From: Microbacteriaceae bacterium PS02068
Lineage (GTDB): Bacteria > Actinomycetota > Actinomycetes > Actinomycetales > Microbacteriaceae
Direction: 5' to 3'
DNA length: 63,441 nt
Assembly: GCA_029959325.1 (NCBI GenBank)
Contig: JASCPF010000012.1
Coordinates: forward strand, 1-63,441
Shown here piece by piece: positions 9,006 to 18,008 of this stretch (position 1 is its first letter; every line of letters begins with the position of its first letter). The notes under the pieces are model-generated. The model was not told where the DNA came from. It saw nothing but the letters and a program-made list of their open reading frames with translations, and searched no databases. The position numbers and the translations under genes are program-made.

Positions 9006-9263
9006 ATGACGACTGTTACCGCACGGAATGCCTCTCGGGGGTTCTCCGCGTTGCTCGATCGCGTCGAGCACGACGGCGAGGAATACACGATCGTGCGCGA
9101 TGGCAGGGTGATCGCGCGTATCGTGCCGGCGACAACACGCACCGTGGCCGACTTCCTCGCCCGCCGCGCCGGACACGTCACTGTCGACGACGCCTTCAGT
9201 GCCGACGCCACGAGCGCACGCGACCTGCTCACCACGGAGACCACTGACCCGTGGCGCGACTGA
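9006..9263 (+). CDS. vapB: type II antitoxin, Phd/YefM-like
   Basis: 85 residues starting MTTVTARNASRGFSALLDRVEHDGEEYTIVRDGRVIARIVPA, the classic Phd/YefM DNA-binding fold in which the N-terminus dimerises and binds the operator. The C-terminal 40 residues should wrap and inhibit the toxin. The gene overlaps the toxin start by 13 bp, the usual arrangement ensuring antitoxin excess. The gap before the ATG contains GACATGTC and inverted GCACG/CGTGC half-sites that may be the autoregulatory operator. Confidence 0.88.
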   Translation: MTTVTARNASRGFSALLDRVEHDGEEYTIVRDGRVIARIVPATTRTVADFLARRAGHVTVDDAFSADATSARDLLTTETTDPWRD

Positions 9264-9643
9264 TCCTCGACACCAACGCCCTCATCCAGCTCGACCGGCA
9301 GGGGGCAGATGTCTGGCAGATTTCCGGATCGGACGACCTCGCGATCGCGGCTATCACGCTCGCTGAGCTGCACCATGGCATCCTCGCCGCGGACGCGACA
9401 CACCGACAGGCCCGCCAGCAGTTTGTCAACGATGTCGAGGACACGATCGAGGTACTCCCCTACACGCGATCGACGGCAGCCGAACACGCCGCGCTCCTCG
9501 ATCATGTGCGGCGCATCGGCAAGCCCCGCGGCGCACACGACCTCATCATCGCCGCTCATGCCACGCAGACCGGCCGCACGATCGTCTCTCTGGACGCGAA
9601 GGCGCGCTTCAGCGACTTGCCCGGCGTCGACGTTCGCGCCTAG
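9251..9643 (+). CDS. vapC: PIN-domain toxin, VapC family
   Basis: 130 residues from a GTG. The four acidic PIN residues are visible: LILDTNALIQL (Asp), TLAELHHGI (Glu), GAHDLIIAAHA (Asp) and SLDAKARFSDLPGV (Asp). VapC toxins are Mg-dependent ribonucleases that cut tRNA or rRNA. The stop codon is only 40 bp from the left end of the first Tn7-like element, so this gene forms the left border of the mobile block. Confidence 0.9.
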   Translation: MARLILDTNALIQLDRQGADVWQISGSDDLAIAAITLAELHHGILAADATHRQARQQFVNDVEDTIEVLPYTRSTAAEHAALLDHVRRIGKPRGAHDLIIAAHATQTGRTIVSLDAKARFSDLPGVDVRA

Positions 9644-9677
9644 ACGGCGGCGCACGTCGAGCGCGCACCAATGCAGC

Positions 9678-9682
9678 GTCGT
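9678..9682. repeat. target-site duplication, left copy (element 1)
   Basis: GTCGT directly before the TGTCCGAT terminus at 9683. The identical five bases follow the right terminus at 28921-28925. Confidence 0.93.
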
Positions 9683-9810
9683 TGTCCGATGCCAAACACC
9701 CTGTCCACGGCGTGCGCCCATCCACGCTCGGTTTTACACGAGTCTTCGCGCGCTACAAGGCCGCCCAGCGGCCACAGAACTTGTCAGTAGTCGAAGCTGC
9801 CGCGAAGGGC
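9683..9810. repeat. left end of element 1 with transposase-binding repeats
   Basis: No gene is present here. TGTC-starting repeats occur at 9683, 9702 and 9782. The last one reads CACAGAACTTGTCAGTAGTCG and resembles the inverse of the right-end segment around 28890-28907. These are the expected TniA-binding sites of the left end. Confidence 0.7.
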
Positions 9811-11193
9811 TCACACTGAAGCGAGCAATTGCGCTCCGCGATCCCAGGCTTGGGTGGCCATCTGTACGGCATCCCATGGGGAGCCGAGCGGCGGGGTGTA
9901 GGAGAGGTCGAGGTCGCTCATCCCGGCGACGGTCATGCCGTGGTGCAGGGCGGTGGCGTAGGTGTCGACGCGCTTTGAGATTTCGGCGCCGCGGGTGCCG
10001 ACGAGCTGCGCGCCAAGGAGGCGGCCGTCGCGGGTGTCACCGGTGATGCGGATGCTGATCGGGGTAGCGCCGGGGTAGTAACGCTTGTGGTCGTCTGCAA
10101 TCGCGGTGTTGCTGTGCGGGTGGTAGTCGGCGGCGATGGCCTCGTGGTCGCGGAGACCGGTGCGGGCGGCCACCACATCGAACACCTTCACAACCTGCGT
10201 GCCGAGGCTGCCAGCGAAACGGGCGTTGCCGCCGATCGCGTTCTCCCCTGCGACCCGTCCCTGCTTGTGAGAGGTCGTTCCGAGGGGCAGGTAGGTGACG
10301 CCAAGAAGGCGGTGGTGGGTGACCACGCCGTCGCCTGCCGCCCATACGTTCGGCAGGCCGGTGCGCATGTGCTCGTCGACGACAACGGCCCCGCCCGCGC
10401 CTGTGGTTGCGCCGGCTTCGGTGAGGAGGCTGGTGTTGGGGCGCACGCCCACCACGACGAGCACGAGGTCGGCGCTGCGGGCGAACGCGCCCCCGTCGCG
10501 TGTGCCCGTCACGGTGAGGCGGCCCGCGTCCCGGGTGACAGCTTCGATACGGGTTCCGGTGAGGACGTCGACGCCGTGGCGGGTGAGTTCGTCGTGGACG
10601 AGGGAGCCGAGTTCGGGGTCGAGGGTGGAGAGGACTTCGGGGCCGCGTTGGAGTTGTGTGACGTGGAGGCCGCGGACGGTGAGGGCTTCGGCCATTTCGA
10701 GGCCGACGTAGCCGGCGCCGACGATGATCGCGGTCCCGGGCTGGTGCTCGTCGAGGTAGCGCTCTAGGGCGAAGGTGTCGCCCATCGAGTGCAGGAGGTG
10801 CACGCCGTCGTCGGGGCCGAGCTGGTCGAGGCCGGTGATGCCGGCGGTCGACGGGGATGCTCCGGTGCCGACCATGAGCGCGTCGTACGGGATGGTCGAT
10901 TCGGTGCCGGTCGCGTCACGGACCATGAGCTTGCGGCCGGTGACGTCGATGCCGGTGGCGAGGGTGTCGAGGCGGAGGTTCATGCCTGTGGCTTCGAGGT
11001 CGGCGTGCGTGCGGTGGGCGAGGGATTGCCAGGGCTGAACTTCGCGGGAGAAGTAGTACGGGATGCCGCAGATGGAGAAGTTCGGGTAGGAGTCGGCCAC
11101 AACGACGGTGACGTCGACGGTGGGGTCGAGTTCGCGGGCGCGGAGGGCGGTGGAGATTCCGGCGTCGCTTCCGCCGATCGCTACAAGGTGCAT
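9811..11193 (-). CDS. CoA-disulfide-reductase/NADH-oxidase-like flavoprotein
   Basis: 460 residues of the pyridine-nucleotide-disulfide oxidoreductase class I family: FAD-binding MHLVAIGGSDAGISTALRA at the N-terminus, a single redox cysteine in NFSICGIPYY (Cys42, as in CoA-disulfide reductase and NADH oxidase), NAD-binding AIIVGAGYVGLEMAEAL near residue 155, the FAD ribityl motif GLPNVWAAGDGV and a C-terminal dimerisation domain. Last gene of an operon with two arsenate reductases. It probably recycles a low-molecular-weight thiol disulfide or otherwise supports arsenate reduction; the substrate is inferred from context only. Confidence 0.85.
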   Translation of the reverse strand: MHLVAIGGSDAGISTALRARELDPTVDVTVVVADSYPNFSICGIPYYFSREVQPWQSLAHRTHADLEATGMNLRLDTLATGIDVTGRKLMVRDATGTESTIPYDALMVGTGASPSTAGITGLDQLGPDDGVHLLHSMGDTFALERYLDEHQPGTAIIVGAGYVGLEMAEALTVRGLHVTQLQRGPEVLSTLDPELGSLVHDELTRHGVDVLTGTRIEAVTRDAGRLTVTGTRDGGAFARSADLVLVVVGVRPNTSLLTEAGATTGAGGAVVVDEHMRTGLPNVWAAGDGVVTHHRLLGVTYLPLGTTSHKQGRVAGENAIGGNARFAGSLGTQVVKVFDVVAARTGLRDHEAIAADYHPHSNTAIADDHKRYYPGATPISIRITGDTRDGRLLGAQLVGTRGAEISKRVDTYATALHHGMTVAGMSDLDLSYTPPLGSPWDAVQMATQAWDRGAQLLASV

Positions 11194-11205
11194 CAGGCTT
11201 CCCTC

Positions 11206-11856
11206 TTATGCGGTCGCGGTGATCAGTTCGGAAAGTAGCTGCTGGACTCGGGCTTGGACGTCGTCCCGGATTTCGCGGACGGCCACGATGTCGAGGTCCA
11301 CGGGGTCGGTGAGGTCCCAGTCGAGGTATCGCTTGCCGGGGTAGATCGGGCACGCGTCGCCGCAGCCCATGGTGATCACGGCGTCCGCGGCACGGACGAC
11401 GTCATCGGTGAGGGGTTTGGGGAACTCTTCGTTCACGTCGATCCCCAGCTCCGCCAACGCTTCGACCACGACGGGGAGGATGCCTTGGCCGGGCTGTGAT
11501 CCGGCGGAGCGGACGTGCACTCGGTCGCCGGCGAGGTGACGGGTGAGCGCGGCGGCCATCTGGGAGCGACCGGAGTTCTGTACGCACACGTAGAGCACTT
11601 CCGGGACGGGCTTGGGGATGAAACCGCGGGATTGTGCCAGCGCGGTGAGTCGGTCGCGGGAGAACTTCTCGGCCAGTGATGGCAGGTGGGTGGTGACGGT
11701 CGCCGTGCGGGCGAGTGCGGTGTAGGACTCGAAAACGACGCGTTCGACCGTTTCCGCTCCCACCATGCCGGTGAATTGGGCAGTGAGACGTTCCGCGGCG
11801 CGGTGCAGTACTGAGTCCGCGGAGAGCAGCGCGTCTTGCCCTTTCTGCCAGGTCAT
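11206..11856 (-). CDS. arsenate reductase with N-terminal helical-bundle domain
   Basis: 216 residues. Residues 1-80 are a helical domain (TVERVVFESYTALARTATVTTHLPSLAEKFSRDRLTALAQSRG) also found in the 297- and 321-residue proteins of this island. Residues 85-216 are a low-molecular-weight phosphatase-type arsenate reductase with the P-loop CVQNSGRS (Cys91) and a second redox pair in TMGCGDAC (Cys165, Cys169), followed by PIYPGKRYLDWDL. It reduces As(V) to As(III) for efflux. Start ATG overlaps the upstream arsC stop (ATGA). Confidence 0.88.
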   Translation of the reverse strand: MTWQKGQDALLSADSVLHRAAERLTAQFTGMVGAETVERVVFESYTALARTATVTTHLPSLAEKFSRDRLTALAQSRGFIPKPVPEVLYVCVQNSGRSQMAAALTRHLAGDRVHVRSAGSQPGQGILPVVVEALAELGIDVNEEFPKPLTDDVVRAADAVITMGCGDACPIYPGKRYLDWDLTDPVDLDIVAVREIRDDVQARVQQLLSELITATA

Positions 11857-12269
11857 GCGACACCACGGGCGGGGAGGAGCTCTTCGATGAGCGTTTCCAC
11901 GCGTCGACGGATCTCGTCGCGGATCGGGCGGACAGCGTCGATGCCCTGACCGGCGGGGTCGTCCAGCTCCCAGTCCTCGTACCGCTTGCCGGGGAAGATC
12001 GGACAGGCGTCGCCGCAGCCCATCGTGATCACGGCGTCGGATTCTTTGACGGCTTCGACGGTGAGAACCTTCGGGGTGTTCCCTGTGATGTCGATGCCCT
12101 CTTCGGCCATGGCCTCCACGGCGACCGGGTTGATCTGATCCTTAGGGGCGGATCCGGCGGAAAGGACCTGAATGCGTCCTTGCGCGAGCTCGCGGAGGTA
12201 GCCGGCGGCCATTTGCGAGCGACCGGCGTTGTGCACGCACACGAACAGGACAGTGGGGGTATCAGACAT
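11853..12269 (-). CDS. arsC: arsenate reductase, LMW-phosphatase type
   Basis: 138 residues, a stand-alone single-domain enzyme. P-loop CVHNAGRS with catalytic Cys11, a Cys85/Cys89 pair in TMGCGDAC and a PIFPGKRYEDWELDDP loop. The three-cysteine layout fits an intramolecular disulfide cascade rather than the single-cysteine mycothiol type. The start at 12269 is preceded by AGAGAG. It is the first gene of a three-gene operon running to 9811, with an 18-bp operator 28 bp upstream of the start. Confidence 0.92.
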   Translation of the reverse strand: MSDTPTVLFVCVHNAGRSQMAAGYLRELAQGRIQVLSAGSAPKDQINPVAVEAMAEEGIDITGNTPKVLTVEAVKESDAVITMGCGDACPIFPGKRYEDWELDDPAGQGIDAVRPIRDEIRRRVETLIEELLPARGVA

Positions 12270-12296
12270 GGTGGACTCTCTTTCGTGTCCTCGAAG

Positions 12297-12314
12297 CATA
12301 GAGGATCATCTATG
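12297..12314. promoter_or_regulatory. type A ars operator (arsC promoter)
   Basis: CATAGA-N6-TCTATG, perfect 6-bp arms around GGATCA. The same architecture recurs at 13241-13258, 19029-19046 and 19054-19071, so it is the predicted binding site of an island-encoded ArsR protein controlling the operon 12269-9811. Confidence 0.82.
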
Positions 12315-12349
12315 TATCAGACTACAACGCTGAGTGAACGGGAAGTGAC

Positions 12350-13243
12350 TCACCCTCGCCTGAGGCCCGGTAGGAGGTCGCGCACGCGATGGTCGATGTC
12401 GTCCCGGATGGTTCTGAGTTCTGTCAGAGAGAGCCCGACGGGGTCGGGAATGTTCCAGTCGTGGTGCGTCGCGCCGATTCGGGGTACGCAGATGTCGCCG
12501 CATCCCATCGTGATGACGATGTCGGCGGCCTCGAGGACTTCGGTGGTGAGGGGTTTGGGGTATTCGCCATCGAGCGAGAGGCCGACTTCGTCGAGCACGG
12601 TGATGATGGATGAGCGCACATCGTCTGCCGGCGCGGAGCCTGCGGTGTGCACGCGGATGTAAGGGCCGGCGAGCCGGCGGAGGACGCTCGCTGCGATCTG
12701 CGACCGTCCGGCGTTCTGTACGCACACGAAGAGGACCGTGACGTCGGGGTCGCGGTGGAGTTGGTCTTTGAGGGACGCTTCGATTCGCTCGGTGGCGAAG
12801 GCGGCAGTGCGGGAGGCCAAGAGGTGGTGTGGTGTGGACTCGGAGAGACGTGTGTGAGCGTCGGACACGACCTGTCGCACCTCTTCACGGGTCAGGGTGC
12901 CATGAAACCTCACGAGAAGGTCGCTCACCACGCGGTCTAGATCCGGCGGTGCGGACGGTCGCTGTTCCGCCAGTGAAAGTAGCGCGGTGATCTTGTCGCG
13001 ATGAGGCGGGGCGATGGCGTACCAGGTGCGCCGGCCCTCGGGCTGGCGGGTCACGATCCCCTCGTCCATAAGCCGCCTCATGTGATGGCTGACGGTTGGC
13101 TGTCGCAGACCGAGGATTTGTGCGGTCTCTCCGACGAGGACTCGGCCGGTATCGGCCATCGACATCAGCCGCAAGAGAGCCATACGGGTAGGGTCAGCGA
13201 GAACGGATGCCGTTCGGGTCGCGTCCGACACCACCGCATCCAT
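12350..13243 (-). CDS. ArsR repressor / helical bundle / arsenate reductase three-domain fusion
   Basis: 297 residues. Residues 10-90 are an ArsR winged helix (LADPTRMALLRLM, GLRQPTVSHHMRRLMDEGIVTRQPEGRRTWYAI). Residues 100-160 are the helical-bundle domain shared with other reductases here. Residues 165-297 are an arsenate-reductase domain with P-loop CVQNAGRS (Cys174) and CGDIC (Cys248, Cys252). The usual PIYPGKRY loop is replaced by VPRIGATHH, so its activity may be altered. No cysteine occurs before residue 174, so the DNA-binding part cannot sense As(III) through a cysteine site. The start codon lies inside the divergent operator, with no ribosome-binding site, suggesting a leaderless transcript. 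Confidence 0.88.
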   Translation of the reverse strand: MDAVVSDATRTASVLADPTRMALLRLMSMADTGRVLVGETAQILGLRQPTVSHHMRRLMDEGIVTRQPEGRRTWYAIAPPHRDKITALLSLAEQRPSAPPDLDRVVSDLLVRFHGTLTREEVRQVVSDAHTRLSESTPHHLLASRTAAFATERIEASLKDQLHRDPDVTVLFVCVQNAGRSQIAASVLRRLAGPYIRVHTAGSAPADDVRSSIITVLDEVGLSLDGEYPKPLTTEVLEAADIVITMGCGDICVPRIGATHHDWNIPDPVGLSLTELRTIRDDIDHRVRDLLPGLRRG

Positions 13244-13258
13244 AGATGAAAGTCTATC
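13241..13258. promoter_or_regulatory. type A ars operator in the divergent regulator promoter
   Basis: CATAGA-TGAAAG-TCTATC, 5-bp perfect core arms. It sits in the 33-bp gap between the divergent fusion gene and the arsR-like gene at 13277, and its left arm contains the start codon of the fusion gene. Binding here would repress both directions, including autorepression. Confidence 0.8.
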
Positions 13259-13276
13259 TTCAGGTAGGATCACAGT

Positions 13277-13597
13277 GTGACCTCTTCCCACGGCAGCCCC
13301 GCAGCAGGTGCGAGCGCACCGCTCGGCCGCTCCGCCGCGGAAGATCTCGCTCGGACGCTGCGAGCGGTGGCAGATCCGACGCGGTTGCAGATGTTGAGCG
13401 TCATTTTGGACTCGGAGTCTGGGCGTGCAACCGTAAAGCAACTGACCGACGCCCTGGGGTTGCGGCAGCCGACGGTCACCCACCACGTGCGCATCCTTGT
13501 GGATGACGGTCTCCTGGTCCGTGAGCCGGAGGGGAAGTACGTGTGGCTTTCGGTGGTTCCGTCTCGGCGTAGCGCGATCGAGGATCTGCTGCGGTGA
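13277..13597 (+). CDS. ArsR-family regulator lacking cysteines
   Basis: 106 residues. LRAVADPTRLQMLSVIL, LGLRQPTVTHHVRILVDDGLLVREPEGKYVWLSVVP is a standard ArsR/SmtB winged helix, closely resembling the DNA-binding domain of the divergent fusion. There is not a single cysteine, so the classic As(III)-binding CxC site is absent. The GTG start is preceded by AGGTAGGA. Its stop overlaps the next gene (GTGA), coupling it to the 321-residue reductase fusion. Confidence 0.9.
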   Translation: MTSSHGSPAAGASAPLGRSAAEDLARTLRAVADPTRLQMLSVILDSESGRATVKQLTDALGLRQPTVTHHVRILVDDGLLVREPEGKYVWLSVVPSRRSAIEDLLR

Positions 13598-14559
13598 TCG
13601 AGCGTGCGCGGCACCGTGTCGGGCGCCCGCTGGATGACGATGCCGCGCAGGAACGTGCCGCGCAGGCCGCAGTGCTCGGCGATCTGCTTACGTTGCGGGT
13701 GCTGAGTGCTCTGGCCGCGGGTGCTCCGGCCGACGTGCTCTCCTCGTTGCTGCATGTTCCGGCTATCGAGGTGGAGGACGCGATTGCCCGGTTGTTGGCC
13801 GTGAACATCGTGCGCACTGACGAGGTGGGGGCACACGTGTTGCCGGCGGCATCGTGGGTGCGTTTCGGGCGTTTGTTGGTGGGTGATATGCCGGCCCTGC
13901 CCGAACCCGACACCGCTCCGACCGTTGCCGTGTTGCCGGCGGCGATCGCGACGGTCGCGCACGATCTTTCGTACCGGTTCGCTTCCACGTTCAGTAGCGA
14001 GACGGTGTCGCAGTATGTCGTGGAGAGCTACCTGCTGCTCAGTCAGAGAGCCCGGGTGCGAAAGCATTTGCCCTCGTTGACGGCACGATATGCCGCTGAT
14101 CGTCTTGACGCTCTGGCGTCTGCGCAGGGTCTGGTGCTTCGCGGCACGCCTGAGGTGCTGTTCGTCTGTGTTCAGAATGCCGGACGTTCGCAGATTGCGG
14201 CCGCGTATCTGCGGTATCTCGCGGGCGATCGTGTCCATGTGCGCACCGCGGGGTCGCAGCCAGCCGACGCGGTCCACCCTCGAGTCGTTGATGCTCTCGC
14301 CGAGGTGGGTGTTCCTCTCTCTGACGAGTATCCGAAGCCGTTGACGGACGAGGTCGTGCAGGCCGCGGACTTCGTAGTCACGATGGGGTGCGGGGATGCG
14401 TGCCCGGTGTACCCCGGTCGCCGCTACATGGATTGGGATCTTGAGGATCCGCTCGCCCTCGACGACGAGGGGCTGCGGGTGGTTCGTGACCAGATCCGAG
14501 GGCACGTTGAGGATCTTCTAGCCGAGATGGGGATGACGTCTCACGCGGCCAGTCGGTAG
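13594..14559 (+). CDS. winged-helix-like / helical bundle / arsenate reductase fusion
   Basis: 321 residues from a GTG overlapping the arsR stop. Residues 25-95 (VLGDLLTLRVLSALAAG, LLHVPAIEVEDAIARLLAVNIVRTDEVGAHVLPAASWVRF) look like a diverged winged helix. Residues 115-180 are the helical-bundle domain, and 185-321 an arsenate reductase with P-loop CVQNAGRS (Cys192), CGDAC (Cys266, Cys270) and PVYPGRRYMDWDLEDP. The whole enzyme half is intact, so activity is likely. Coupling to a cysteine-free ArsR suggests the pair acts together. The last 19 bp overlap the convergent response-regulator gene. Confidence 0.85.
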   Translation: MIERARHRVGRPLDDDAAQERAAQAAVLGDLLTLRVLSALAAGAPADVLSSLLHVPAIEVEDAIARLLAVNIVRTDEVGAHVLPAASWVRFGRLLVGDMPALPEPDTAPTVAVLPAAIATVAHDLSYRFASTFSSETVSQYVVESYLLLSQRARVRKHLPSLTARYAADRLDALASAQGLVLRGTPEVLFVCVQNAGRSQIAAAYLRYLAGDRVHVRTAGSQPADAVHPRVVDALAEVGVPLSDEYPKPLTDEVVQAADFVVTMGCGDACPVYPGRRYMDWDLEDPLALDDEGLRVVRDQIRGHVEDLLAEMGMTSHAASR

Positions 14560-15238
14560 CCGATGCCGCGGTGGGTTTCGATCACCGCGTCCCTCGGGGC
14601 GCCCGTGAGCGCGGCGAACCGCGACCGGAGACCCGCGACCATGACCCTGATGGATGCTTGCCGTTGTGTTCCACCGCCGTGCGTGTCTGCGAGCTCGTCG
14701 AGTGTGACGATCCGCGGGTGGGACATTGCCAATGCCAGCAGGATGTCGAACTCTCTCGGGGTGGTGGTGATTGGTGTGCCGTAGAGCTCGACCCGGTGCC
14801 GGTCCGTATCGACCAGCAGCGCGCCCACCGCGACCGTGCTCGGCACCTCCACGGATGCGGGGGGCAGCTGTCGCAGCGCGGACGCGAGGCGTTCGGGGGT
14901 GAGGGGAAGGTCGACGACGCCGCCCACGCCGGCGGCGATCGCGGTATCTACTGTGGCGATCCCGGTGGAGGGATGTATCCCGAACAGCACCGTCGATTTG
15001 CTGGTGGCGATCGACAGCTCCAGGACGGCGGCGATGTCTTGGCAGGCCACGTCCGAGGACACCAGCAGGATCGTGTGCGGGTCGCGGATCAACTCCGTGA
15101 GAGCGCTGATGATGTCGGTTCGCCGGATCAGTGACGCACCGAAATGACGGAATTCGGCGACGGTTCCTCGAACCACGTGCGGGTCGGTGGACAGCACGAC
15201 GACTCGTGCCGATCCGACAACGGGGCTCGTGAGGGTGC

Positions 15239-15242
<4 letters not shown>
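14541..15242 (-). CDS. PhoB/OmpR-type response regulator with degenerate receiver
   Basis: 233 residues. Residues 130-233 are a good OmpR/PhoB winged helix ([65 protein letters not shown]). The N-terminal half has receiver-like strands ([19 protein letters not shown]), but the acidic pair is reduced and the conserved Lys-Pro near strand 5 reads DLPLTP, so phosphorylation control is doubtful. Its ATG overlaps the pstB stop (ATGA), making it the last gene of the pst operon. No histidine kinase is present in the window. It probably adds local control of phosphate uptake. Confidence 0.82.
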
Positions 15243-16108
<866 letters not shown>

Positions 16109-16110
16109 GG

Positions 16111-17022
16111 CTACCACCGTTTCTGGTACTTGTTGCGGATGAAGATGGCGAGGGCGTTCATCAGGAGCAGAACGCCGAGGAGGAGCACGCTGGTGGCCGC
16201 GGCGAGCTCGTGGAAGCCCGCCTGGGGGCGGCCGGTCCAGTTGAAGATCTGGATGGGGAGGGTGGTGTATCCGCTCATCAGCCCGTTCGGGTCGAACGTG
16301 ATGTAGACCAGCGCTCCGAGCACCAGCAGCGGTGCCGCTTCGCCGAGTGCGCGGGAGAGGGCGAGGATCGAGCCGGTGGCGATGCTGGGCACGGACGCGG
16401 GGAGCACTTGCCGCCACACGGTCTGCCATTTCGTCGCGCCGAGCGCGAGGGACCCGTCGCGGATCTCGTTCGGTACGGACCGCAACCCTTCTCGGGTGGA
16501 GATGATGATGACGGGAAGGATCAGTAGCGACAGCGCCAGTGCGCCGCCGATGACGATGTTCTTGTTCTGCACCTGTAGCAGGCTGAGGAATCCGAGGGCG
16601 AGCAGGCCGTAGATGATGGCGGGGACGGCGGCGAGGTTCTGCACGTTCAGTTCGATGAGCCGGTTGAACCAGCGCTTCTTGTCGGCGAACTCTTCGAGGT
16701 GGATCGCCGCGGCGATCCCCAGCGGCAGCGTCAGCACCGCGGTGGTCGCGATCACCCAGGCGGACCCGAGGATGGCGGGGCGGGCGCCCGCGGTTTCCGG
16801 GGTGGCGGAGGGGTAGTTGGTGAACAGTTGCAGGGACAGCTTTCCCCACCCGTCCATCAGGATCGTGACGAGAAGTGTCGCGAGCACGCCGAACGCGACG
16901 ACCAGCGACAGCCACAGCAGGATGAGGAAGATCATCGGGCCGGGTTTCCGGTCACCGTGTGTTCCCGTTCCGAGGGGTGCGGAGGCGCGGATCTTCGTCG
17001 GGGTGTGTCGGGTGGTGGTCAT
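16111..17022 (-). CDS. pstA: phosphate ABC transporter permease
   Basis: 303 residues with about six membrane segments: [20 protein letters not shown], then the permease domain with [34 protein letters not shown], and the EAA loop [42 protein letters not shown]. The start ATG (17022) is positioned so that the pstC stop overlaps it (TGATG). It forms the translocation pore with PstC. Confidence 0.96.
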   Translation of the reverse strand: MTTTRHTPTKIRASAPLGTGTHGDRKPGPMIFLILLWLSLVVAFGVLATLLVTILMDGWGKLSLQLFTNYPSATPETAGARPAILGSAWVIATTAVLTLPLGIAAAIHLEEFADKKRWFNRLIELNVQNLAAVPAIIYGLLALGFLSLLQVQNKNIVIGGALALSLLILPVIIISTREGLRSVPNEIRDGSLALGATKWQTVWRQVLPASVPSIATGSILALSRALGEAAPLLVLGALVYITFDPNGLMSGYTTLPIQIFNWTGRPQAGFHELAAATSVLLLGVLLLMNALAIFIRNKYQKRW

Positions 17023-17981
17023 CAGTAGGCCTCTCGGAAGCGGCGAACGAACCGGATGCTGATGAAGTTCATCAGCAGCGTGACGAGGAACAGCAGCAGC
17101 CCGACGGCGAACAGGGTGTTGTATTCCAGGCTTCCCACGCGGGAGTCGCCGAGAGCGGCGTTCGCGATGAATCCGGTCATCGTCTGTCCTTGCTCGAGCG
17201 GGTTGGTGACGATCCGGGCCTGGCTTCCGGCGGCGATCGCGACGATCATCGTTTCTCCCACGGCCCGCGAGACGCCGAGGACGACCGCCGCGACGATGCC
17301 TGACAGGGCGGCTGGGAACACCACTCGAAGGGTGGTTTGCATCCGGTTCGCGCCGAGCGCGGCGCTGCCCTGCCGGAGCGCACCGGGGACGGCGGACATG
17401 GCGTCTTCGGAGATCGACGCGATCGTGGGGATGATCATGACGCCCATCACGAGTCCTGCGGCGAGGACGCTGAATGCGCCGGTGGGCAGCTGTAGCCATT
17501 CGCGGAGCACGGTGCCTTGTACGAATTGGAGGGCGAAGAATCCGTAGACGACGGTGGGGACGCCGGCGAGGATCTCCAGCATCGGCTTGAGGACTTTGCG
17601 GGTGCGGGGCTTGGCGTACTCGGCGAGCATGATGGCCGCGCCTAGCCCGAATGGCACGGCGACCAGCAGGGCGATCACCGTCGTCCACAGGGTGGCGGAG
17701 ACGAGGGGGATGACTCCGAAGGACGCGTCTGCGAACCGGGGTGCCCAGCGCGTGCCGAAGAGGAAGTCCAGGACGGGAACTTCGGCGAAGAACGAGAGGG
17801 ATGGGATCAGCAGGGCGATCAGGATCCCGACCGTCGTCACGATCGTGAGGACTGCGGCTAGCCGGAGTACGAGTCTGATGAGGGCTTCGCCGGGTCGGCG
17901 GCGGCCGGCGAACTGGGTGCCTGGCCGGGGGCCCGAGGGAGTGATCCTCGAGCCCCCAGCCTTGGTGGTGACAGCGGTCAT
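17022..17981 (-). CDS. pstC: phosphate ABC transporter permease
   Basis: 319 residues. The first membrane helix spans about residues 35-62. PstC hallmarks are VPVLDFLFGTRWAPRFADASFGVIPLVSATL, LEILAGVPTVVYGFFALQFV and the EAA motif ALGANRMQTTLRVVFPAALSGIVAAVVLGVSRAVGETM. The permease partner of PstA. It lies 27 bp after pstS and is translationally coupled to pstA. Confidence 0.96.
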   Translation of the reverse strand: MTAVTTKAGGSRITPSGPRPGTQFAGRRRPGEALIRLVLRLAAVLTIVTTVGILIALLIPSLSFFAEVPVLDFLFGTRWAPRFADASFGVIPLVSATLWTTVIALLVAVPFGLGAAIMLAEYAKPRTRKVLKPMLEILAGVPTVVYGFFALQFVQGTVLREWLQLPTGAFSVLAAGLVMGVMIIPTIASISEDAMSAVPGALRQGSAALGANRMQTTLRVVFPAALSGIVAAVVLGVSRAVGETMIVAIAAGSQARIVTNPLEQGQTMTGFIANAALGDSRVGSLEYNTLFAVGLLLFLVTLLMNFISIRFVRRFREAY

Positions 17982-18008
17982 GGAGTGTCTCCGCGGAGGG
18001 GGTCTCGC

